Below, piece after piece: positions 21,971 to 34,800 of a stretch of 64,000 bases of DNA (within the stretch, counting starts at the first letter, position 1; each line of letters begins with the position of its first letter). This DNA is from Episyrphus balteatus. Taxonomy: Eukaryota; Arthropoda; Insecta; Diptera; Syrphidae. The notes beneath the pieces are model-generated. The model did not search any database, had not been told where the DNA came from, and worked only from the letters and a program-made list of their open reading frames with translations. A program made the translations under genes and the position numbers. Where the stretch lies: contig NC_079136.1 of the NCBI RefSeq assembly GCF_945859705.1, positions 84,878,867 to 84,942,866 on the forward strand, written 5' to 3'.

Positions 21971-24900
21971 ATGGCAACGCCGCCGACCAATATTACTGAA
22001 GATGAAGTTTTCGATGAGTATGTGATTGAGGATGAAAATGAAAATCAGGATGAGGACGAGGATGAGAATGAGGGTGAGGGTGAGGATGAGGAAAACATTG
22101 AAATTATAAAGAATTCAGTAGAGTTACCATCATCACAATATGAATTGGATTCAATTTTATCAAGCTGCCAAAAAACGACTAATATACGAGTAGTAGATGA
22201 TGAACTCACAAATTTATTAAAAGATTGGGGCCACCTGGAAGTTTTGGATCATTTCAAGAGTAAGTTTAAACTTTATTAGGTTACGGGTTTTGCCACAAAA
22301 TATACCTTAAATATTTGACCTCTATTTTATTTTACAATAAAAAAAAATATGAGTAAGTTGTAGTAATTTACTGGTATTTAAACTTGACCCAAGTCAAAAG
22401 CTATCGTTTTTCTGTGGGGTTCTTTTCAAAAATATGTTTTTTGAATAGAAATTATGAAATCAACTTGGAGTTAGTTAATCTTTTACACAACAAAACTATG
22501 ATGGTTTCTTGTTTTTGGTACTTCAATAATTTGCCTTATCATATGTTACACATTATCGTAATTCAAATGACTTTCAAGATGCTTTTATAAAGGAAGCTGA
22601 AAGAATATTGAGATTTTTTATTTCAAAGATTTTCCACTTTATTACACCCTACCGCTAAACGAAGCTATTGAAATAAAACTATAAGTTAATTCTAACTTTG
22701 CTTAAGATAAACAATTTAATTTCACTCTTGCAGAGGAACACATAGATATTGAGGTTTTGAAAAATATTGAGTGCCACCACCTGGGAGAAATTATGAAACC
22801 GTTTTCGTACGGAAAATTGATTTTGTTTGAGGCCAAATTAAAAGAGTGGCGAAGCGCGCTTGGAAAGCCGCTTTTATTGTACCAAACTTCATTTAGGCCG
22901 CTTCAAAACTCACAATGCTCATCTGAAGCATCTTTCTCGGTTGTATCGACACCGACCACGCCAAAATCATCTAGATCAGAAAATTCTCCGAACTCCATAC
23001 CTTTAGGCGAAATTTTGAACAGCAATCCCAAAACTTTGGCATTAGCTGAAAGCTATGAGAAGTCGAAAAAATTTCAGGAACACCAAAGGAAAGAACTTAT
23101 CAATGCAATAGCCATTTATTTTGACCAGAACAACCTTCATTTGGATTTACATTCAAGTTACAAAATTGAACAGGAGATTTTAGAAAGATTCCCGACTGAA
23201 AAATTGGTAAAAATTATACATCTTTATATTTTGCTTTATTTTTTGGGTTAAAAAATTTTCCAAATCCCCAAAAATTAAAATGTTTCTATGCGAAATTTTT
23301 TTTCAAATGTCAAAAAAAAACTAAGTTTTTTGGGATGGAAAATTTTCTAAGTCCGAAAAAAAAATTTTTTCATTGAAAAATATTCTAAGTCCCAAAAAAA
23401 AAAATTAACTTTTGTTTGGCATCGAAAGTCCCAAGAAAAATATTTTTCATTGAAAAATATTCTAAGTCCCAAAAAAAAAATTAACTTATTTTTGGCATCG
23501 AAAATTTTCTAAGTCTCAAGAAAAATATTTTTCATTGAAAAATATTCTAAGTCCCAAAAAAAAAAATTAACTTATTTTTGGCATCGAAAATTTTCTAAGT
23601 CTCAAGAAAAATATTTTTCATTGAAAAATATTCTAAGTCCCAAAAAAAAAAATTAACTTATTTTTGGCATCGAAAATTTTCTAAGTCTCAAGAAAAATAT
23701 TTTTCATTGAAAAATATTCTAAGTCCCAAAAAAAAATTAACTTATTTTTGGCATCGAAAATTTTCTAAGTCTCAAGAAAAATATTTTTCATTGAAAAATA
23801 TTCTAAGTCCAAAAAATATTCAAGTCCCAAGAAAAATATTTTTCAGTGAAAAATATTCTAAGTCCCAAAAAAAAAATTAACTTTTTTTTGGCATCGAAAA
23901 TTTTCTAAGTCCCAAGAAAAATATTTTTCATGAAAAATTTTCTAAGTCCCAAAAAAAATTTAAGTTGTTATTGGCATTTAAAATATACACATAATTTATG
24001 TTAGAACAATATTAACTTAATATTTCTAAACTTTTGCAGGAATATTATCGAACAAGTAAAAGGGGTAAAATTTACGCTAAGTTTTGTAACATTAAATCCT
24101 CTTCAAGAACAAATGTAACGAATAAATCCAAATGATAACTTGTCATGTGAGGAGTTTGAACGTAGCTGGAAGGCATGTATAAACCACAGGCTCTTGGAAA
24201 TAAAAAACGCTTCTTCCACCTCTGAGATTCTCAATAAATGGCCTCAGTATAAGCTTCCATCTGGCCATCGCTTTGTGAGTTTTAAAACCTTTCATCACCA
24301 TCGTTCAAAAATATTAAAATTTTTAAATTCCAAAGGTTGATATAGACTATAGTTATTTGTATCCAAATGCCGGCTCATTTTTGAACAATTGGGAAACACT
24401 GGGGGAAAAACTTCTTAAATTTCTCTCTACTGATAACCGTGTCAAGGAAAAGAATATACGAGAGGTTCTAATCAAAATTAAAACAGCAGATTCATCTGAA
24501 AGTTCGTGCTTAGTTTAAATATTTTTAAGTACAACTTGTAATTATTATTTTTTACTATTCCAAGTGATTAGTAAATATAAATTTATACTTAAAAATACAC
24601 TATCATACATTTTAATATAGCTATGTATAAATATATAATTATTGTATCAAATTGTTGTTAAAAGCTTTACTGATTTTGGTATTTCTGTGGTTGGCTTTTT
24701 TTCAGACTGTAAAGATGCGGCATTACTTTGGGCTCTGCATGGATACTTTGTACCTTTCCAAAAAGTTATAAAAAAAGACATAGATGGTAGAAAACACGTT
24801 ATACGACATACCATCAAGGACTCGCAGAATTCATTCGTTTGGATAGGCAACACAATTCAAGCTATAGAAGACCATATTGCCTTCCTCAACAAAATGGGTG

Positions 24901-25717
24901 AGAATATCCAACCATTCATTATTGTTCACGGTGTGTCAATCTTGAATTTTTCTGAAATTTTTCTCTATTTTGATGGAGTTAAATTTCCGTTTAACAGTTT
25001 CATCCGAGCAGTGGATATCTGTTACAAAATTTTTTATTTATTTAATCTGGAGTACCCAACCGCTTGTTCCTCCTTTTGGGGTTTTATAGAAACGCAATAC
25101 CATCAAGGTAATAAAAAAAAATTGTGCGGAAAGACTCATGTTTTGCTTAATGAGATATCATAGTTTCACTGAATTTCACTTTACTTTACTGATTGTTTCA
25201 CTTTATTTATTTAAAAAAAAGTATAGGTATGCAAAGGCTCATGTTTTGATAAAATCCTTATAATTTAACTTAATTCCACTCCTTATAATTTATTTGACTG
25301 ATTAGAATGTAATTTAAATGAAGATAAATTAAATAAAAAAATGTATGAATGCACAAATGCTCATGTTTTGTTAAATGAGATCATAAAATTTCAATTCTTA
25401 TATGTATTTTGATTCAAATTTCACTTAATATCACTTTTTATAATTTGTTTCACTTTCTTATCTGAAGATAAATCTACAAAATAATGTAATAAAATTTTTC
25501 CTGCCATTCATTTGGTTTATTTGAACAATAAAAGAGTTAATGTAAATATAAATATTTCTTTAATTTAACCTTTAAGATTTCAGAAAGGAGAAGATTAGAG
25601 ATGAAAAACCGAATGTACAGGTTTGTAAAAATTGAAAACGGCGATTCACATTAATTTTTCTTTCTTTTTCACAGATCTCGACCTAATAAATTTAGAAAGC
25701 TAAGCTTCCATGACTAA
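21971..25717 (+). CDS. seven-exon partner protein of the transposon with SAM-like domain
   Basis: The splice model I can support is 21971-22259, 22734-23206, 24040-24274, 24336-24501, 24706-25107, 25584-25620, 25675-25717, each with GT..AG and compatible phases, ending in TAA. The N-terminus is an acidic Asp/Glu run. A SAM-like domain spans the first junction (LLKDWGHLEVLDHF, then the exon 2 start); next come a Ser/Thr-rich linker and a conserved-looking C-terminal half ending in a basic Arg-rich tail. Exon 3 contains one frameshift between about 24113 and 24133, so this copy is broken or misread. Similar SAM-containing proteins accompany EnSpm transposases in arthropods (recalled, not searched). 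Its role is probably DNA binding or oligomerisation at the subterminal repeats, by analogy with TnpA. Confidence 0.65.
23300..23960 (+). repeat. about 85-bp minisatellite within intron 2 of the partner gene
   Basis: Units contain CATTGAAAAATATTCTAAGT, a poly(A) stretch, AATTAACTTATTTTTGGCATC and TTTTCTAAGTCTCAAG. Steps of about 84-87 bp are seen at 23451, 23535 and 23622. There are about seven copies, all inside the intron 23207-24039. No coding potential. Confidence 0.85.
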
Positions 25718-25969
25718 TTTATTTGTCAGTTGATTTTTTTAATTTCTTGACAGGAGATTAAAAATTCTTTGACAAAGAAATAAGACTATACGAAATTTAA
25801 CTTTTTAAATTTATTGAAAACAGTGCCTACGTTCTATAACGCTTGCATGGAAATAAGTTGTAGAAAAACAATTTGAATCAAAATGAAATTTGTACAAAAT
25901 TTCATTCGAATTCACAATGTTTTTCGAGCACTTATGACGGTGCAAGAGTTACGGAACGTAGGCCTGTGT
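25718..25969 (+). other. 3' flank of the partner gene
   Basis: This AT-rich stretch after the inferred stop at 25717 precedes the right palindrome array. It presumably contains the polyadenylation site. No further feature was seen. Confidence 0.3.
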
Positions 25970-26763
25970 TCATAAAATTAATGAATGCGTTCGTTAAATT
26001 AATGAACACGTTCGTAAAATTAATACGAACGTGTTCATTGATTTTACGAACGCGTTCATTAATTTTATGAACGGGTTTTTTTATTTTATGAACGCGTTCA
26101 TTAATTTAATGAACGGCGTTCATTAATTCTATGAACGGCGTTCATTAATTTTATGAACGGCGTTCATTAATTTTATGAACGGCGTTCATTAATTTTATGA
26201 AAGGCGTTCATTAATTTTATGAACGGCGTTCATTAATTTTATGAACGGCATTCATTAATTCTATGAATGCGTTCATTAATTCTATGAACGCGTTCATTAA
26301 TTTTAGGCAGGTTTTTTTTTTATTTTTATGAACGGTTCATTGATTCAATGAATGCGTTCATTAATTTAATGAACACATTCATTAATTTTATGCACGATTT
26401 TTTTTATTTTTATGAACGGTTCATTATTTTAATGAACGTGTTCATTAATTCTATGAACGGATATTTTTATTTTTAAGAACGGTTCATTAATTCTATGAAT
26501 CCGTTCATTAATGTAATGAACGCATTTATTTTTTTTTATGAACGAATTCATTAAATCAATGAACACTGTTCATTGTTTTAATGAACGGTTCATTAAAATA
26601 TGTTCGAAATTTCAAGTTCGAAATTTTATGAATGAAATTATGTATGGTTCATAGAATTAATGAACGTTCATTGATTTTAATGAACGGCCGTTCATTATCT
26701 TAATGAACAGGATCATTGGACAAATAATAATGAACGATACATTAATAGAATGAATATATTCAT
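25970..26763. repeat. right subterminal palindromic array (ATGAACG / CGTTCAT)
   Basis: A regular run of ATGAACGGCGTTCATTAATT-type units repeats every 26-27 bp or so around 26080-26290. It continues with more varied copies broken by T-rich linkers to the right terminus. The core ATGAACG-CGTTCAT is a near-perfect palindrome and the same motif as in the left arrays, tying both ends to one element. Confidence 0.85.
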
Positions 26764-26791
26764 TAATTCCATGTACCTTTTTGGTTCAGTG

Positions 26792-28751
26792 TACAAGTCC
26801 AAAACTTATAAAAAATACATTTTTGTGCTCTGTGAGTCGATATCCTTCGCATACAATTCAATTGGAGTTGAAAAATTCACGTTTGCAGAAAATCACTTTT
26901 AAAAATGTTTAAATCGTCATATCTCGTTAACCAAGCGTCTAAACACCATGAAACTTGCAAAATTCAAAATTCTCTAAAAACAAAACTACAAGTCCAAAAC
27001 TTATAAAAAATACATTTTTGTGCTCTGTGAGTCGATATCCTTCGCATACAATTCAATTGGAGTTGAAAAATTCACGTTTGCAGAAAATCACTTTTAAAAA
27101 TGTTTAAATCGTCATATCTCGTTAACCAAGCGTCTAAACACCATCAAACTTGCAAAATTCAAAATTCTCTAAAAACAAAACTACAAGTCCAAAACTTATA
27201 AAAAATACATTTTTGTGCTCTGTGAGTCGATATCCTTCGCATACAATTCAATTGGAGTTTAAAAATTCACGATTGGTGAAAATCACTTTTTAAAATGTTT
27301 AAATCGTCATATCTCCTTAACCAAGCGTCTAAACACCATGAAACTTGCAAAATTCAAAATTCTCTAAAAACAAAACTACAAGTCCAAAACTTATAGAAAA
27401 TACATTTTTGTGCTCTGTGAGTCGATAACCTTCGCATACAATTCAATTGGAGTTGAAAAATTCACGTTTGGAGAAAATCACTTTTAAAAATGTTTAAATC
27501 GTCATATCTCGTTAACCAAGCGTCAAAACACCATGAAACTTGCAAAATTCAAAATTCTCTAAAAACAAAACTACAAGTCCAAAACTTATAGAAAATACAT
27601 TTTTGTGCTCTGTGAGTCGATAACCTTCGCATACAATTCAATTGGAGTTGAAAAATTCACGTTTGGAGAAAATCACTTTTAAAAATGTTTAAATCGTCAT
27701 ATCTCTTTAACCAAGCGTCTAAACACCATCAAACTTGCAAAATTCAAAATTCTCTAAAAACAAAACTACAAGTCCAAAACTTATAGAAAATACATTTTTG
27801 TGCTCTGTGAGTCAATATCCTTCGCATACAATTCAATTGGAGTTGAAAAATTCACGTTTGCAGAAAATCACTTTTAAAAATGTTTAAATCGTCATATCTC
27901 GTTAACCAAGCGTCTAAACACCATGAAACTTGCAAAATTCAAAATTCTCTAAAAACAAAACTACAAGTCCAAAACTTATAAAAAATACATTTTTGTGCTC
28001 TGTGAGTCAATATCCTTCGCATACAATTCAATTGGAGTTGAAAAATTCACGTTTGGAGAAAATCACTTTTAAAAATGTTTAAATCGTCATATCTCGTTAA
28101 CCAAGCGTCTAAACACCATCAAACTTGCAAAATTCAAAATTCTCTAAAAACAAAACTACAAGTCCAAAACTTATAAAAAATACATTTTTGTGCTCTGTGA
28201 GTCGATATCCTTCGCATACAATTCAATTGGAGTTGAAAAATTCACGTTTGCAGAAAATCACTTTTAAAAATGTTTAAATCGTCATATCTCGTTAACCAAG
28301 CGTCTAAACACCATGAAACTTGCAAAATTCAAAATTCTCTAAAAACAAAACTACAAGTCCAAAACTTATAAAAAATACATTTTTGTGCTCTGTGAGTCGA
28401 TATCCTTCGTATACAATTCAATTGGAGTTGAAAAATTCTCGTTTGGAGAAAATCACTTTTAAAAATTTTTAAATCGTCATATCTCCTTAACCAAGCGTCT
28501 AAACACCATGAAACTTGCAAAATTCAAAATTCTCTAAAAATAAAACTACAAGTCCAAAACTTATAATAATCATTTTTAGCAAAAAAACAAAACCGACTTC
28601 CATGGATCAAAACTGGGTTTTATGGTTTTTAAAATAGTTCCTATGGCTAAAAGTGAACGAAATTGAAATGGGACCACACTGCAGCCACCAGCTTTCCAAT
28701 ACAAAAAGAATTATCAAAATTGGTTCACTCAGTCCAAAGTTATGCGGTAAC

Positions 28752-28803
<52 letters not shown>

Positions 28804-31800
28804 GACGAATTGAATACCTCCTCCTTTTTGGAAGTCGGTAAAAAATACATTTTTGTGCTCTGTGAGTCGATAACCTTCGCATACAATTCAATTGGAGTTG
28901 AAAAATTCACGTTTGGAGAAAATCACTTTTAAAAATGTTTAAATCGTCATATCTCGTTAACCAAGCGTCTAAACACCATCAAACTTGCAAAATTCAAAAT
29001 TCTCTAAAAACAAAACTACAAGTCCAAAACTTATAGAAAATACATTTTTGTGCTCTGTGAGTCGATATCCTTCGCATACAATTCAATTGGAGTTGAAAAA
29101 TTCACGTTTGCAGAAAATCACTTTTAAAAATGTTTAAATCGTCATATCTCGTTAACCAAGCGTCTAAACACCATCAAACTTGCAAAATTCAAAATTCTCT
29201 AAAAACAAAACTACAAGTCCAAAACTTATAAAAAATACATTTTTGTGCTCTGTGAGTCAATATCCTTCGCATACAATTCAATTGGAGTTGAAAAATTCAC
29301 GTTTGCAGAAAATCACTTTAAAAAATGTTTAAATCGTCATATCTCGTTAACCAAGCGTCTAAACACCATCAAACTTGCAAAATTCAAAATTCTCTAAAAA
29401 CAAAACTACAAGTCCAAAACTTATAGAAAATACATTTTTGTGCTCTGTGAGTCGATATCCTTCGCATACAATTCAATTGGAGTTGAAAAATTCACGTTTG
29501 GAGAAAATCACTTTTAAAAATGTTTAAATCGTCATATCTCGTTAACCAAGCGTCTAAACACCATCAAACTTGCAAAATTCAAAATTCTCTAAAAACAAAA
29601 CTACAAGTCCAAAACTTATAAAAAATACATTTTTGTGCTCTGTGAGTCGATATCCTTCGCATACAATTCAATTGGAGTTGAAAAATTCACGATTGGTGAA
29701 AATCACTTTTAAAAATGTTTAAATCGTCATATCTCGTTAACCAAGCGTCTAAACACCATGAAACTTGCAAAATTCAAAATTCTCTAAAAACAAAACTACA
29801 AGTCCAAAACTTATAAAAAATACATTTTTGTGCTCTGTGAGTCGATATCCTTCGCATACAATTCAATTGGAGTTGAAAAATTCACGTTTGGAGAAAATCA
29901 CTTTTAAAAATGTTTAAATCGTCATATCTCGTTAACCAAGCGTCTAAACACCATGAAACTTGCAAAATTCAAAATTCTCTAAAAACAAAACTACAAGTCC
30001 AAAACTTATAAAAAATACATTTTTGTGCTCTGTGAGTCGATATCCTTCGCATACAATTCAATTGGAGTTTAAAAATTTACGATTGGTGAAAATCACTTTT
30101 TAAAATGTTTAAATCGTCATATCTCCTTAACCAAGCGTCTAAACACCATGAAACTTGCAAAATTCAAAATTCTCTAAAAACAAAACTACAAGTCCAAAAC
30201 TTATAGAAAATACATTTTTGTGCTCTGTGAGTCGATAACCTTCGCATACAATTCAATTGGAGTTGAAAAATTCACGTTTGGAGAAAATCACTTTTAAAAA
30301 TGTTTAAATCGTCATATCTCGTTAACCAAGCGTCAAAACACCATGAAACTTGCAAAATTCAAAATTCTCTAAAAACAAAACTACAAGTCCAAAACTTATA
30401 AAAAATACATTTTTGTGCTCTGTGAGTCGATATCCTTCGTATACAATTCAATTGGAGTTGAAAAATTCTCGTTTGGAGAAAATCACTTTTAAAAATGTTT
30501 AAATCGTCATATCTCCTTAACCAAGCGTCTAAACACCATCAAACTTGCAAAATTCAAAATTCTCTAAAAACAAAACTACAAGTCCAAAACTTATAAAAAA
30601 TACATTTTTGTGCTCTGTGAGTCGATAACCTTCGCATACAATTCAATTGGAGTTGAAAAATTCACGTTTGCAGAAAATCACTTTTAAAAATGTTTAAATC
30701 GTCATATCTCGTTAACCAAGCGTCTAAACACCATCAAACTTGCAAAATTCAAAATTCTCTAAAAACAAAACTACAAGTCCAAAACTTATAGAAAATACAT
30801 TTTTGTGCTCTGTGAGTCGATATCCTTCGCATACAATTCAATTGGAGTTGAAAAATTCACGTTTGGAGAAAATCACTTTTAAAAATGTTTAAATCGTCAT
30901 ATCTCGTTAACCAAGCGTCTAAACACCATCAAACTTGCAAAATTCAAAATTCTCTAAAAACAAAACTACAAGTCCAAAACTTATAAAAAATACATTTTTG
31001 TGCTCTGTGAGTCGATATCCTTCGCATACAATTCAATTGGAGTTGAAAAATTCACGTTTGGAGAAAATCACTTTTAAAAATGTTTAAATCGTCATATCTC
31101 GTTAACCAAGCGTCTAAACACCATCAAACTTGCAAAATTCAAAATTCTCTAAAAACAAAACTACAAGTCCAAAACTTATAAAAAATACATTTTTGTGCTC
31201 TGTGAGTCGATATCCTTCGCATACAATTCAATTGGAGTTGAAAAATTCACGTTTGCAGAAAATCACTTTTAAAAATGTTTAAATCGTCATATCTCGTTAA
31301 CCAAGCGTCTAAACACCATGAAACTTGCAAAATTCAAAATTCTCTAAAAACAAAACTACAAGTCCAAAACTTATAAAAAATACATTTTTGTGCTCTGTGA
31401 GTCAATATCCTTCGCATACAATTCAATTGGAGTTGAAAAATTCACGTTTGGAGAAAATCACTTTTAAAAATGTTTAAATCGTCATATCTCGTTAACCAAG
31501 CGTCTAAACACCATGAAACTTGCAAAATTCAAAATTCTCTAAAAACAAAACTACAAGTCCAAAACTTATAAAAAATACATTTTTGTGCTCTGTGAGTCGA
31601 TATCCTTCGCATACAATTCAATTGGAGTTGAAAAATTCACGTTTGGAGAAAATCACTTTTAAAAATGTTTAAATCGTCATATCTCGTTAACCAAGCGTCT
31701 AAACACCATGAAACTTGCAAAATTCACAATTCTCTAAAAACAAAACTACAAGTCCAAAACTTATAAAAAATACATTTTTGTGCTCTGTGAGTCGATATCC

Positions 31801-34800
31801 TTCGCATACAATTCAATTGGAGTTGAAAAATTCACGTTTGGAGAAAATCACTTTTAAAAATGTTTAAATCGTCATATCTCGTTAACCAAGCGTCTAAACA
31901 CCATGAAACTTGCAAAATTCAAAATTCTCTAAAAACAAAACTACAAGTCCAAAACTTATAAAAAATACATTTTTGTGCTCTGTGAGTCGATATCCTTCGC
32001 ATACAATTCAATTGGAGTTGAAAAATTCACGTTTGGAGAAAATCACTTTTAAAAATGTTTAAATCGTCATATCTCGTTAACCAAGCGTCTAAACACCATG
32101 AAACTTGCAAAATTCAAAATTCTCTAAAAACAAAACTACAAGTCCAAAACTTATAAAAAATACATTTTTGTGCTCTGTGAGTCGATATCCTTCGCATACA
32201 ATTCAATTGGAGTTGAAAAATTCACGTTTGGAGAAAATCACTTTTAAAAATGTTTAAATCGTCATATCTCGGTAACCAAGCGTCTAAACACCATCAAACT
32301 TGCAAAAATCAAAATTCTCTAAAAACAAAACTACAAGTCCAAAACTTATAAAAAATACATTTTTGTGCTCTGTGAGTCGATATCCTTCGCATACAATTCA
32401 ATTGGAGTTGAAAAATTCACGTTTGCAGAAAATCACTTTTAAAAATGTTTAAATCGTCATATCTCGTTAACCAAGCGTCTAAACACCATGAAACTTGCAA
32501 ATTTCAAAATTCTCTAAAAACAAAACTACAAGTCCAAAACTTATAAAAAATAAATTTTTGTGCTCTGTGAGTCGATATCCTTCGCATACAATTCAATTGG
32601 AGTTGAAAAATTCACGTTTGGAGAAAATCACTTTTAAAAATGTTTAAATCGTCATATCTCCTTAACCAAGCGTCTAAACACCATCAAACTTGCAAAATTC
32701 AAAATTCTCTAAAAACAAAACTACAAGTCCAAAACTTATAAAAAATACATTTTTGTGCTCTGTGAGTCGATATCCTTCGCATACAATTCAATTGGAGTTG
32801 AAAAATTCACGTTTGGAGAAAATCACTGTTAAAAATGTTTAAATCGTCATATCTCGTTAACCAAGCGTCTAAACACCATGAAACTTGCAAAATTCAAAAT
32901 TCTCTAAAAACAAAACTACAAGCCCAAAACTTATAAAAAATACATTTTTGTGCTCTGTGAGTCGATATCCTTCGCATACAATTCAATTGGAGTTGAAAAA
33001 TTCACGTTTGGAGAAAATCACTTTTAAAAATGTTTAAATCGTCATATCTCGTTAACCAAGCGTCTAAACACCATCAAACTTGCAAAATTCAAAATTCTCT
33101 AAAAACAAAACTACAAGTCCAAAACTTATAAAAAATACATTTTTGTGCTCTGTGAGTCGATATCCTTCGCATACAATTCAATTGGAGTTGAAAAATTCAC
33201 GTTTGGAGAAAATCACTTTTAAAAATGTTTAAATCGTCATATCTCGTTAACCAAGCGTCTAAACACCATCAAACTTGCAAAATTCAAAATTCTCTAAAAA
33301 CAAAACTACAAGTCCAAAACTTATAAAAAATACATTTTTGTGCTCTGTGAGTCGATATCCTTCGCATACAATTCAATTGGAGTTGAAAAATTCACGTTTG
33401 CAGAAAATCACTTTTAAAAATGTTTAAATCGTCATATCTCGTTAACCAAGCGTCTAAACACCATCAAACTTGCAAATTTCAAAATTCTCTAAAAACAAAA
33501 CTACAAGTCCAAAACTTATAAAAAATACATTTTTGTGCTCTGTGAGTCGATATCCTTCGCATACAATTCAATTGGAGTTGAAAAATTCACGTTTGGAGAA
33601 AATCACTTTTAAAAATGTTTAAATCGTCATATCTCCTTAACCAAGCGTCTAAACACCATCAAACTTGCAAAATTCAAAATTCTCTAAAAACAAAACTACA
33701 AGTCCAAAACTTATAAAAAATACATTTTTGTGCTCTGTGAGTCGATATCCTTCGCATACAATTCAATTGGAGTTGAAAAATTCACGTTTGGAGAAAATCA
33801 CTTTTAAAAATGTTTAAATCGTCATATCTCGTTAACCAAGCGTCTAAACACCATGAAACTTGCAAAATTCAAAATTCTCTAAAAACAAAACTACAAGCCC
33901 AAAACTTATAAAAAATACATTTTTGTGCTCTGTGAGTCGATACCCTTCGCATACAATTCAATTGGAGTTGAAAAATTCACGTTTGGAGAAAATCACTTTT
34001 AAAAATGTTTAAATCGTCATATCTCGTTAACCAAGCGTCTAAACACCATGAAACTTGCAAAATTCAAAATTCTCTAAAAACAAAACTACAAGTCCAAAAC
34101 TTATAAAAAATACATTTTTGTGCTCTGTGAGTCGATATCCTTCGCATACAATTCAATTGGAGTTGAAAAATTCACGTTTGGAGAAAATCACTTTAAAAAA
34201 TGTTTAAATCGTCATATCTCGTTAACCAAGCGTCTAAACACCATCAAACTTGCAAAATTCAAAATTCTCTAAAAACAAAACTACAAGTCCAAAACTTATA
34301 AAAAATACATTTTTGTGCTCTGTGAGTCGATATCCTTCGCATACAATTCAATTGGAGTTGAAAAATTCACGTTTGGAGAAAATCACTTTTAAAAATGTTT
34401 AAATCGTCATATCTCGTTAACCAAGCGTCTAAACACCATGAAACTTGCAAAATTAAAAATTCTCTAAAAACAAAACTACAAGTCCAAAACTTATAAAAAA
34501 TACATTTTTGTGCTCTGTGAGTCGATATCCTTCGCATACAATTCAATTGGAGTTGAAAAATTCACGTTTGGAGAAAATCACTGTTAAAAATGTTTAAATC
34601 GTCATATCTCGTTAACCAAGCGTCTAAACACCATGAAACTTGCAAAATTCAAAATTCTCTAAAAACAAAACTACAAGCCCAAAACTTATAAAAAATACAT
34701 TTTTGTGCTCTGTGAGTCGATATCCTTCGCATACAATTCAATTGGAGTTGAAAAATTCACGTTTGGAGAAAATCACTTTTAAAAATGTTTAAATCGTCAT

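Larger units (their letters stand above)
12938..26791 (+). mobile_element. EnSpm/CMC-like (CACTG-ended) DNA transposon, 13.9 kb
   Basis: The left end is CACTGAA (12938), and the right end is TTCAGTG (26785-26791). The imperfect inverted repeats of about 25 bp also share AAAA and GTACAT. The flanking satellite is interrupted at a single TA, which is duplicated (12936-12937, 26792-26793), and the monomer resumes exactly after it. Inside are subterminal palindrome arrays, a minisatellite, a TNP2-like transposase and a multi-exon partner gene. CACTA/CACTG ends, 2-4 bp TSDs, zinc-finger transposases and dense subterminal repeats are CMC superfamily traits. Both genes have a frameshift in this copy, so it may be inactive or have read errors. 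A piggyBac-like MITE is nested in it. Confidence 0.85.

Noticed and set aside
22384..22590. 68-codon frame in intron 1 of the partner gene
   Set aside because: It lies within the intron defined by good splice sites and shows no domain.
28607..28932. Poly-Lys and poly-Phe proteins
   Set aside because: Translations of a 42-A run inside a MITE-like insertion.
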